Positions 18,792 to 25,580 of a DNA stretch of 44,597 nt are shown one piece after another (position 1 is the first letter of the stretch; every line of letters begins with the position of its first letter). The position numbers were made by a program, and so were the translations under genes. This DNA is from Bacteroidota bacterium. GTDB lineage: Bacteria; Bacteroidota; Bacteroidia; NS11-12g; UBA9320. Under the pieces are notes generated by a model, which was not told where the DNA came from, did not search any database, and worked only from the letters and a program-made list of their open reading frames with translations. The stretch spans positions 1 through 44,597 of the forward strand of contig JABIUV010000049.1 of NCBI GenBank assembly GCA_018700895.1. Reading direction: 5' to 3'.

Positions 18792-18820
18792 TTGTAGCGT
18801 GTAAAGTTAAACAAGCTTTT

Positions 18821-19696
18821 TTACAAAAGGTTTTTTAAGTCTTCTATTTTACGTAAAAAATGAAAGTTTTTGGTACTTAGCTGATAACCGATATCCTCAG
18901 TTATGCCGTGTATCATTACCCGTTGAGGACCGAATGTTTCGGCCATTTGCTTAGTATATTTTTCAAATACTTCAATGTTACGTTGAATGGTAAATGCACA
19001 CAGTACCGTGGTAGCATTGGCATTGGCACAACACTCGCCTACATCATTAAGTGGCACACTAGGGCCGAGGTATACACACTCGTGTCCTGCTTTTTTGATG
19101 AGGTAGTAGGAGTATAACAAACCTATCTCGTGGTCTTCATTCTCAGGTAGGTATAATACAAATCGCTCTTCGCTCTTGACCATAGGCAGTCTATCTATCG
19201 CTGCAAATAGTTTTTGTCTAACCATCTGGCTTGCGAAGTGCTCTTGTGCAGGGTTGAGCTTACTTACACTCCACATTAGGCCTATACGCACAAGTAGCGG
19301 TGATATAATATCTTCTACACACTGCTCTAAGGTGTATTTGCTAGCATAAGAACGATACGTGTTTTCGAAGGCCACAACATCACACATTAGCGTAGCGACG
19401 ATAAGGTCATTGATGATAATCTTACGGGCAGAGTCTAAATTCTCTTGCTGTAAAAGCTCTATCTCATGATTGAGTTCTTCGGAAGTTAAGGAACTTACCT
19501 TGCTGATTTTCATCCCGTGGTCTAAGACGGAGGCAATATTTAAAAGCTTCTTTAAATCATCATTACTGTACAAGCGTATGTTAGTTTCCGTACGATCGGG
19601 ATCGAAAATTGCGTGACGCTTTTCCCACATCCTTATGGTATGGGCTTTTATGCCACTCAGATTTTCTAAATCTTTTATACTTAAACCTTTATTCAT
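18821..19696 (-). CDS. MerR regulator with cobalamin-binding domain (CarH/LitR type)
   Basis: Residues 1-70 are a MerR winged helix (SIKDLENLSGIKAHTIRMWEKRH near 6-28). Residues about 85-165 form the four-helix cobalamin cap and 178-291 a B12-binding Rossmann domain. The CarH photoreceptor signature is complete: W142, nine residues, E152-H153, then E187-x-H189, H189 matching the lower axial ligand. In this family adenosylcobalamin holds a DNA-bound tetramer in the dark, and light splits the Co-C bond and releases the promoter. The residue after W142 is Ser; as I recall, Thermus CarH has a His there that caps cobalt after light. The gene heads the carotenoid cluster, so light-induced carotenoid synthesis is inferred. 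Confidence 0.88.
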   Translation of the reverse strand: MNKGLSIKDLENLSGIKAHTIRMWEKRHAIFDPDRTETNIRLYSNDDLKKLLNIASVLDHGMKISKVSSLTSEELNHEIELLQQENLDSARKIIINDLIVATLMCDVVAFENTYRSYASKYTLEQCVEDIISPLLVRIGLMWSVSKLNPAQEHFASQMVRQKLFAAIDRLPMVKSEERFVLYLPENEDHEIGLLYSYYLIKKAGHECVYLGPSVPLNDVGECCANANATTVLCAFTIQRNIEVFEKYTKQMAETFGPQRVMIHGITEDIGYQLSTKNFHFLRKIEDLKNLL

Positions 19697-19756
19697 GTAT
19701 GTACAATATTATTGCTAAGTGTATAAAACATAAAAGCTGAAATTGTTTTAAAACAA

Positions 19757-19790
19757 AAAAGCGGAGTGGCAAATTTGCCACTCCGCTTTT
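19757..19790 (-). terminator. Terminator between the LTxxQ protein gene and merR
   Basis: AAAAGCGGAGTGGCAAA and its exact complement form a perfect 34-base palindrome; on the minus strand it is followed by further T. It ends transcripts coming from the gene at 19820-20515 and isolates the merR-crt unit. Confidence 0.85.
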
Positions 19791-19819
19791 ACGGTACGCA
19801 TATTATAACGTGTTGCTGG

Positions 19820-20515
19820 TTAGACTTCCATGAGTAAGAACCAACAGGCAAATGCGTTTTTATCTTTCTTTTTCTTAGGGTTGCTACTTTCTGCGTTCTC
19901 AGGTAATGAAGCCTTTACTTTCTCTAATTCTGTTTTGTGAGCTTGTACAATGGGCTTTAATAATCCACGTATTTCTTTTTGTTGTTTTTTTCGAGCCTCT
20001 TTCTGCTCAACTGTAAGAGCTTCTCTTGCTTCTTTACCTTTTATTCGCTCTGGTTGTAGAGCTCGTGCTTGTGCTATCACCGCTTTTTCATCGGCAGTAA
20101 GTACAGGTTCAAATGCTCTACGTTTCTCAACCAAGGCATTTTTGGTTGCTTTGCGTTCTTCGCGTTTAGCCTTCTTCAGGGCTTTATCTGGTCTGTTAGC
20201 TGCCCGTTCCTTGCGAGCCTCTTTCAGTTTAGCCTGTTGCTCGTCTGTGAGTATTTCTTGCAGCTGCTCACGTTCTGTGGACTTCAATTCTTTGCGTAGT
20301 TCGGGAGTTAATTTCTCCTCTTCTCTAAGTTGCATAATTTGCTCGGTAGATAATTGTATTATCGCCGTTACTTTTTCCTTTTGTTCTGAGGTTAGCTCTA
20401 CCTGTTGGTCCAATCGTTCTACTTGTTTAGCTACTATTTCTGCTGCTGATTTTGTTTGTGCTACCGCTGCCTGGCAGAAGATAAGCATCATTAGTGTGAT
20501 TTTAATTACTTTCAT
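19820..20515 (-). CDS. Periplasmic LTxxQ-repeat protein, Spy/CpxP-like
   Basis: A 231-residue exported protein: signal peptide 1-20 (ending AVAQ), then almost pure charged helix. The LTxxQ-like motif recurs: LTSEQKEKV, LTPELRKEL, LTDEQQAKL, LTADEKAVI and LTVEQKEAR, spaced roughly 20-45 residues apart. That motif marks the Spy/CpxP family of periplasmic stress proteins and chaperones, but the charge density and repeat number here exceed Spy, so a chaperone role is only a suggestion. It is transcribed alone. Confidence 0.68.
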   Translation of the reverse strand: MKVIKITLMMLIFCQAAVAQTKSAAEIVAKQVERLDQQVELTSEQKEKVTAIIQLSTEQIMQLREEEKLTPELRKELKSTEREQLQEILTDEQQAKLKEARKERAANRPDKALKKAKREERKATKNALVEKRRAFEPVLTADEKAVIAQARALQPERIKGKEAREALTVEQKEARKKQQKEIRGLLKPIVQAHKTELEKVKASLPENAESSNPKKKKDKNAFACWFLLMEV

Positions 20516-20608
20516 TTGGTATTATTTAGGTTAAAGAGTCCAAGAGTCAAGCCATTTAGCTCTTGTTATTTCATTGACGACAAGTATCGAGCAAATCCTT
20601 CGAATTGT

Positions 20609-20631
20609 AAATAACTGTATTTCAGTTATTT
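20609..20631. repeat. AT-rich 9-bp hairpin in the 216-base gap
   Basis: AAATAACTG at 20609-20617 pairs with CAGTTATTT at 20623-20631. No T run follows on either strand, so it is not a clear terminator. The rest of 20516-20731 shows no gene. Confidence 0.35.
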
Positions 20632-20731
20632 ATGAACATATTTAATTTTAACGTGGCGAAATATGTGTGAGAATCACTTGAGGAATTTTGGTTTACCGTA
20701 TAGGCTATAAAACAAAGATGTATAGTATTAT

Positions 20732-20860
20732 TTACATCCAACCCATCTCTACTCGCTGCTTACCCTTGGTTTTACAATTCTTGGATGATCTGCAAGCACC
20801 TAATAATAGAGTAAGGCTCACAAGCACTAGGAGTATTTTGAGTGATTTGTTTTTGTGCAC
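20732..20860 (-). CDS. Very small lipoprotein, 42 residues
   Basis: From a GTG at 20860 the frame encodes a basic start (VHKNKSLK), a hydrophobic core (ILLVLVSLTLLL) and a lipobox GAC, followed by a short tail rich in Cys, Lys and Gly ending RVEMGWM. The lipobox cysteine would be residue 23, leaving a mature peptide of 20 residues. The frame stays open upstream to an ATG at 20980 inside the next gene, but that extension is antisense-like and would bury the signal. Small lipoproteins of this shape occur in Bacteroidota; function unknown. The non-ATG start lowers confidence. Confidence 0.5.
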   Translation of the reverse strand: MHKNKSLKILLVLVSLTLLLGACRSSKNCKTKGKQRVEMGWM

Positions 20861-20898
20861 GGTATTATGATTAACGTGTAATGGTAAATAAATGTTGC

Positions 20899-21999
20899 TT
20901 AATCCAGTTTTTTTAGTGCATTGAGATACCGTTGCGGTGTGTCTCCATTTGCCGCTTCTAAATAGTCGTGGTAGGTACACGGAACGGTAATACGCTTATC
21001 AATGTTTTCTGGATAAGCAGGATGCTCTATCTGCATCCACCATCGTCCGGTACGCTTACTTTTAATAAAAAGTATAGGAACATCTTCATTGCTGAAATCG
21101 CAGCGATACTTGGTAAACTCTGTATGTAATTGTGGTGTATCTTGTTTTCTGCTCAGCACACCATCGGCTAAGTACCATATTATCTGAGCACAAAGTGCTG
21201 CGGTGAGTTCAGTGTGATCTTTATCAGAGTGATAACCCAACAGAGCAAAGCTTTGTAAAGTGTCACTCGCTCCGGCGTATCTTGCTAGTTGGCAAGCTTG
21301 TTCGGCGGTGAGTCCATTGGCTTGCACTTGTTGAGTAGCGGGTGCATCAGTATGTTTTACAGCATTGAGGTCAAATAAGGTAAGCGAAGCATTTCTGAGA
21401 TAGAGTTCAGCATCATCTATTTGGTTGTTTACTTCACCCAGTCGATAGTGGTCAAAGTTGAGGTTCTCTAGTAGCATCATCGCTTTGGGAGGTATGTGGT
21501 GCGATTGAAACCCAATTGCACTTAGGTTCTGGAGGTAGTTAGGCTCGTGTGCAATTATTCTGTGGAGTAGCTCATACTCCAGTAAAGGTAAATGTGCGGA
21601 TATCCATGCAAGTTCTATCTGCTTGTTTGCCGATTCAAACGCTTGGTATAGGGCCTGTCCCGAATCTACGCTATGTGTGAGCAGCACAGGAATAATGCCT
21701 TTGCTCATCAATTCTAGAGCTACGGTATATATGGCTGAGTTCGTATCTGCGGGTGTCTCTCCAGCGGGTATATCACCTAGGTCTACTAATATATTTTCTA
21801 GAGCAGCGTTACTGGCTAGGTTATACAAGTGGGTGCGTACGGCGTGTTGGTTATTTACTTCACCTCTTATAGCAAAGAGGGCAATTCTCTTAGTTGCTAA
21901 ATCGGGAAATAAGGAGGCGTAACGTGCAATAGAACTACCTATGTGATAGGGTTTATATTCGGTGTTATCTTTTATTGGAGTAAAATATTCTTGCAGCAT
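20899..21999 (-). CDS. Formimidoylglutamase/arginase-fold protein with degenerate metal site
   Basis: The 366-residue protein follows the Bacteroidota formimidoylglutamase-like family along its whole length (RLGEVNNQIDDAELYLRNA, the QACQLARYAGASD region, RWWMQIEHP near the end). The metal-binding motifs of active ureohydrolases are gone: LLTHSVDSG replaces GGDHS, ISAHLPL replaces DAHxD and FDLNAVK replaces the DxD motif. Hydrolysis by a Mn pair is therefore unlikely and a scaffold or binding role more plausible. The start at 21999 is chosen because a TATTTTTG box lies at 22019-22026; the longer frame from 22032 would begin upstream of that promoter. Confidence 0.75.
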   Translation of the reverse strand: MLQEYFTPIKDNTEYKPYHIGSSIARYASLFPDLATKRIALFAIRGEVNNQHAVRTHLYNLASNAALENILVDLGDIPAGETPADTNSAIYTVALELMSKGIIPVLLTHSVDSGQALYQAFESANKQIELAWISAHLPLLEYELLHRIIAHEPNYLQNLSAIGFQSHHIPPKAMMLLENLNFDHYRLGEVNNQIDDAELYLRNASLTLFDLNAVKHTDAPATQQVQANGLTAEQACQLARYAGASDTLQSFALLGYHSDKDHTELTAALCAQIIWYLADGVLSRKQDTPQLHTEFTKYRCDFSNEDVPILFIKSKRTGRWWMQIEHPAYPENIDKRITVPCTYHDYLEAANGDTPQRYLNALKKLD

Positions 22000-22018
22000 T
22001 AAATATATTCGTAGCATA

Positions 22019-22026
22019 CAAAAATA
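22019..22026 (-). promoter_or_regulatory. -7 promoter element of the arginase-fold gene
   Basis: The minus strand reads TATTTTTG, an exact TAnnTTTG match 19 bases before the ATG at 21999. It lies in the 40-base gap shared with the divergent SDR gene. No good -33 TTG was seen. Confidence 0.45.
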
Positions 22027-22039
22027 AACCAACTACAGC

Positions 22040-23038
22040 GTGACTTTTGCCATAACCGGAGCCAATGGATTTTTAGGTGTACACATTATACATCATTTAC
22101 TGAAACAAGGTCATGTAGTATGTGCTATCATACGACCGGGGGCATCGCTTGCAGAGTTTGAGTTGGTAAGGGAATATTACCAACTGGATAATGATTTGTA
22201 TGCTAACTTATCGTGGGAGGAGTGTCATCTATATGATGTGGGGGGCTTAGAAGATTTGTTTGCGGACAAGGACTATGTAATGCATCTAGCAGGAGTGATA
22301 TCATATCTCCAACGAGATTTGCCTATGCTCATGGAGGTCAACCAGCAATATACGGCCAATGTGGTAAATGTGGCCAAAGATGCTAAGGTAAAAAAACTAT
22401 TGTACTGCAGTAGTATTGCCGCTATAAGTAAGAATACAAAAGGTGAACCTATCACAGAAGACACGGAGTGGGACGATGAGATAGCACACAGCAATTACGG
22501 TTATACCAAATATTTGGGAGAGTGTGAGCTATGGCGGGGTAAGGAAGAGGGGCTTGTTACCGTAGCTATCAATCCCGGGATAATATTGGGTTACGGTGAT
22601 TGGACGAAGGGAAGTAACAAACTCTTTGGCAATGCACAAAATGCTTTTCCGTTTTATAGCCGGGGCATAACAGGATGGGTAGGAGTACAAGATGTAGCTC
22701 GGATAGCCGAGCAGCTTTGCCTTTCAGATATTAGCGGAGAGCGTTTTATCGTAGTGAGTGAAAATAAGAGTTACAAGCAGGTGGCAGATACCATGTGCAC
22801 GGCCTTGGCCACCAAAAAACCACGCATCGAGATCAAAGGACTGCTTTATAGGTTTGCTTATGGTATTATCGCTCTCAAAGAAATCTTAGGACTGGGAGGA
22901 ATGCTCAGTAAAGAAACGGTAAGAGCCAGTGTGGCTGTGAATCATTTTGATAACACCAAGGTCATAGAGGCATTGGGTATTGAGTTTGAGCAGATGGATA
23001 AAGTGATAAAACGAGCAGTGATGGTAGTCCCGAAATGA
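22040..23038 (+). CDS. NAD(P)-dependent epimerase/reductase of the extended SDR family
   Basis: A 332-residue Rossmann enzyme. TGANGFLG at 6-13 binds the cofactor; the catalytic Y153-x3-K157 and the upstream serines in YCSSIAAIS complete the SDR active site. The closest feel is the dihydroflavonol reductase/3-beta-hydroxysteroid dehydrogenase branch, but the substrate cannot be told. The GTG at 22040 is the only start that keeps the N-terminal strand. It is divergent from the arginase-fold gene. Confidence 0.85.
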   Translation: MTFAITGANGFLGVHIIHHLLKQGHVVCAIIRPGASLAEFELVREYYQLDNDLYANLSWEECHLYDVGGLEDLFADKDYVMHLAGVISYLQRDLPMLMEVNQQYTANVVNVAKDAKVKKLLYCSSIAAISKNTKGEPITEDTEWDDEIAHSNYGYTKYLGECELWRGKEEGLVTVAINPGIILGYGDWTKGSNKLFGNAQNAFPFYSRGITGWVGVQDVARIAEQLCLSDISGERFIVVSENKSYKQVADTMCTALATKKPRIEIKGLLYRFAYGIIALKEILGLGGMLSKETVRASVAVNHFDNTKVIEALGIEFEQMDKVIKRAVMVVPK

Positions 23039-23053
23039 ACCCACTCAAAACCA

Positions 23054-23443
23054 CTAAATAAAAGCATACCTTATTTTCCAGTAGTTAACCCTAGCAGTAT
23101 TCATGTCAAACATCAACTGGCGGTAAAATCGCTTTGCTTCGAGATATTGGTCTATCGTCAATTTACCTGCTTCGTATAAATCGGCTATTCTTTGTGATCT
23201 TTTTTGTGCTAAGGCTATAGATTGCTCTGTGTATCGAATGGTATTTTGTGACTGACGAGCTTGGCTGAGTATGCTCTTTACTTGTGTCGTAATATTCTGT
23301 TGGGTAATTACCTCCTGAAGGTCCGCTTGCTCTAGGCTATTTTTAGCCAGTAGTTGGTTGTATTTGGCTTGACCACCATCCAGTATAGGCGCAGTTATGC
23401 TTATGGTTCCCATTTGTCTATCCAGTGGATTTTTGTATATACC
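23054..23443 (-). pseudogene. 3' remnant of a TolC-type outer membrane efflux protein
   Basis: About 129 codons encode only the C-terminal part of an OEP/TolC subunit: SITAPILDGGQAKYN followed by long amphipathic helices (QLLAKNSLEQADLQEVITQ) and the RIADLYEAGKLTIDQYLEAKR stretch, then a normal stop. The family is usually more than 400 residues, and everything before the second beta-strand is missing. Upstream of about 23443 the same frame turns into antisense of an OmpA-domain remnant, so the breakpoint is sharp. No start codon or promoter is left. Confidence 0.8.
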
Positions 23444-23450
23444 CGATAGA

Positions 23451-23600
23451 GTACGTAAACACTTAATTGACAAGGGCATAGATGGTAGTTGGATTATAAC
23501 TGAAGGTTTTAACTGTAGCAAGATACTATATCCTATTACTAGTGGAGAAGATCTATTAACGCTCAATCGTAGAGTGGAAATAGTAGTTATGAATTACTAA
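23451..23600 (+). pseudogene. 3' remnant of an OmpA-family peptidoglycan-binding domain
   Basis: About 49 codons encode the end of an OmpA C-terminal domain: RVRKHLIDKGID, a divergent G-x-G region, and the family-ending LNRRVEIVV just before the stop. The remainder of the domain, with the peptidoglycan-contacting TDxxG motif, is absent. The segment abuts the TolC remnant head to head within about ten bases. Confidence 0.75.
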
Positions 23601-23681
23601 TATTTACTGTTAATTTTAGTATAGATCCTAAAGCAATAATTGCAATTGGAAATAGTTGTGTTTTTGTTACATACGCACAAA

Positions 23682-23710
23682 AAAACCCTTCCGCATCGCG
23701 AAAGGGTTTT
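23682..23710 (-). terminator. Terminator of the prs-rplY operon
   Basis: AAAACCCTT at 23682-23690 pairs with AAGGGTTTT at 23702-23710; on the minus strand more T follow. It lies 20 bases after the rplY stop. Confidence 0.8.
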
Positions 23711-23730
23711 GAATAATACTTAAATGTGAA

Positions 23731-24342
23731 TTACTCAGCAGCTTCTTCAGCGGCTTCTTCTTCTCCTTCGGCAGCACTAGCACCTGCAGCACTCTTAGCA
23801 GCTCTAGTTACTATACAAGATACGATTGAGTTATTCTCAGAGTCAAGTAGTGTAAGGTTATCTACCGATATCTCACCTACTTTTACACTTTTACCTATCT
23901 CTAATGCATCTATGTTTACCTCTATAAACTCAGGAAGATCTCCTATTAATCCAGAAACGTTCAGTTTCTTGATTTTTAACTGTAGCTTACCACCAGCCCT
24001 TACACCTGGTGAGTTTCCTACTACCTTTACTGGTACAGCAATAGATACTGGACTTTCTCCGTCTACTTCGTAAAAATCTGCGTGCAGAATATCTTCTGAA
24101 GTTGGGTGAAACTGTAGCTCCTGTATTTTAGCGAGCTTGGTAGCACCATCTATATTGAGTTGTACCAAGTATGTATTTGGTGTGTATACTAGATTTTTGA
24201 AATCTGCTTGGTATACAGCGAAGTGAGTATTTTCTCCTTTACCATAAATTACGCAAGGTACCTGCCCTTGGCTTCTCAGTTGTTTGTTGGCAGATTTACC
24301 TACTCGGTCTCTTACCGCACCTTTTAATGCAATTACTTTCAT
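23731..24342 (-). CDS. rplY: 50S ribosomal protein L25 (Ctc form)
   Basis: A 203-residue bL25 protein of the long CTC type: the 5S rRNA-binding domain covers about 1-95 (GKSANKQLRSQGQVPCVIYG), the TL5-type beta domain about 100-180, and an acidic Ala/Glu tail ends it. It binds 5S rRNA in the large subunit. It follows prs by 37 bases, a common pairing, and is closed by the terminator at 23682. Confidence 0.95.
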   Translation of the reverse strand: MKVIALKGAVRDRVGKSANKQLRSQGQVPCVIYGKGENTHFAVYQADFKNLVYTPNTYLVQLNIDGATKLAKIQELQFHPTSEDILHADFYEVDGESPVSIAVPVKVVGNSPGVRAGGKLQLKIKKLNVSGLIGDLPEFIEVNIDALEIGKSVKVGEISVDNLTLLDSENNSIVSCIVTRAAKSAAGASAAEGEEEAAEEAAE

Positions 24343-24379
24343 GTTATTGTTTTAAAAAAATTGTTGTTTTAAATATATG

Positions 24380-25351
24380 TTAAATTAACTCGCCTTGATA
24401 CGAGTCTGATATGTTGAATAATGAGCTTATTGATCCAAATTCACTCACGTTTCGTATGGCGTTGGCAAATAGTTTGTCTACGCTCAATACTTTGATTTTT
24501 TTGTAGTTCCCTGGTTTGAGTGGAATGGTATCACATAGGATGATCTCCTCCAATACAGAGTTTTCTAAATTGTCATAAGCCTTACCACTAAGTACAGGGT
24601 GGGTACATACTGCTCGTACAGATTTCGCTCCTTTTTCTTTGATTAGAGCTGCTGCCTTACATAGGGTATTGGCTGTATCGCATATATCATCTATAAGTAC
24701 TACGTCTCTTCCTGTTACGTCGCCTATGATGGTCATACTGGCTATCTCATTAGCACGCTTACGTGCTTTGTCGCATATTACTATCTCTACACCCAAAAAC
24801 TTAGCAAACTCACGCACACGCTTGGTTGCACCGACATCAGGAGCTGCGAGTAACAAGTTTTCTGTTTGTATGCTTTTGATGTATGGAATGAATATGACGG
24901 TAGAATCAAGATGGTCTACCGGGATATCAAAAAATCCTTGAATTTGCGGAGCGTGTAAGTCCATGGTCATTACTCTATCTGCACCCGCTGCTGTGAGTAT
25001 ATTGGCCACCATCTTAGAACTTATAGGAACACGTGGCTTATCTTTTCTATCTTGACGTGCAAGACCGAAATAAGGAATAACAGCTACCACTTTGTGAGCC
25101 GAAGCACGTTTAGCTGCATCTACGAGCATAAGAAGCTCCATCAGATGATCAGCAGGCGGCATTGTACTTTGAATGATGAATACATCACAACCTCTTACTG
25201 TTTCGTCTATACACGGCTGAAACTCACCGTCACTAAATATATTGACAGTTACAGAACCTAAGGGTTGACCATAAGAAGCAGCAATTTTTTCGGCCAATGG
25301 CTTTGAACCAGACCCAGCAAAGATTTTTACTTTGTTTATAAAAGATGGCAT
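24380..25351 (-). CDS. prs: Ribose-phosphate pyrophosphokinase
   Basis: The 323-residue enzyme makes PRPP from ribose 5-phosphate and ATP for nucleotide, His and Trp synthesis. Visible are IFSDGEFQPCIDETVRG (38-54), the flexible loop YFGLARQDRKDKPR near 113-126, MDLHAPQIQGFFDIP near 150 and the PRPP loop VVLIDDICDTANTL near 240. Both domains are complete and the length is normal. Confidence 0.96.
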   Translation of the reverse strand: MPSFINKVKIFAGSGSKPLAEKIAASYGQPLGSVTVNIFSDGEFQPCIDETVRGCDVFIIQSTMPPADHLMELLMLVDAAKRASAHKVVAVIPYFGLARQDRKDKPRVPISSKMVANILTAAGADRVMTMDLHAPQIQGFFDIPVDHLDSTVIFIPYIKSIQTENLLLAAPDVGATKRVREFAKFLGVEIVICDKARKRANEIASMTIIGDVTGRDVVLIDDICDTANTLCKAAALIKEKGAKSVRAVCTHPVLSGKAYDNLENSVLEEIILCDTIPLKPGNYKKIKVLSVDKLFANAIRNVSEFGSISSLFNISDSYQGELI

Positions 25352-25479
25352 ATTTTATGTTTTACTTTCACTCTGCTCCTTGCAGAATTATCATAAACTT
25401 AAGGTGCTCATAAAACACCTCTTGTTATATATTTTAAAAGGGAAAGAGAATGTTAAATTCTGCTTTCCCTTTACGCTTG

Positions 25480-25552
25480 TTGGCCGACCAGGGCTCGAAC
25501 CTGGACTCTTCTGTACCAAAAACAGACGTGTTGCCAGTTACACCATCAGCCA
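25480..25552 (-). tRNA. tRNA-Gln, anticodon TTG
   Basis: The minus strand folds as a full cloverleaf: acceptor TGGCTGA with TCGGCCA (one G.U), D arm GTGT/ACAC, anticodon stem TCTGT/ACAGA with loop TTTTGGT (anticodon TTG), variable loop of five, and T arm CCAGG/CCTGG around TTCGAGC. The discriminator is A and CCA is not encoded. It lies between recQ and prs on the same strand. Confidence 0.96.
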
Positions 25553-25580
25553 TTTTCACTGCAAATTTACAATGATTATT

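Noticed and set aside
19757-19790. Perfect 34-base palindrome considered as an operator or attachment site.
   Set aside because: It lies just after a stop codon, has a GC-rich stem and flanking T on the leftward strand, which is the form of a terminator.
23397-23450. Plus-strand start of the frame that ends in the OmpA remnant.
   Set aside because: These codons are antisense of the TolC remnant; only the part after about 23451 carries OmpA similarity.
25052-25261. Plus-strand frame opposite prs.
   Set aside because: Antisense shadow of a complete, conserved prs gene.
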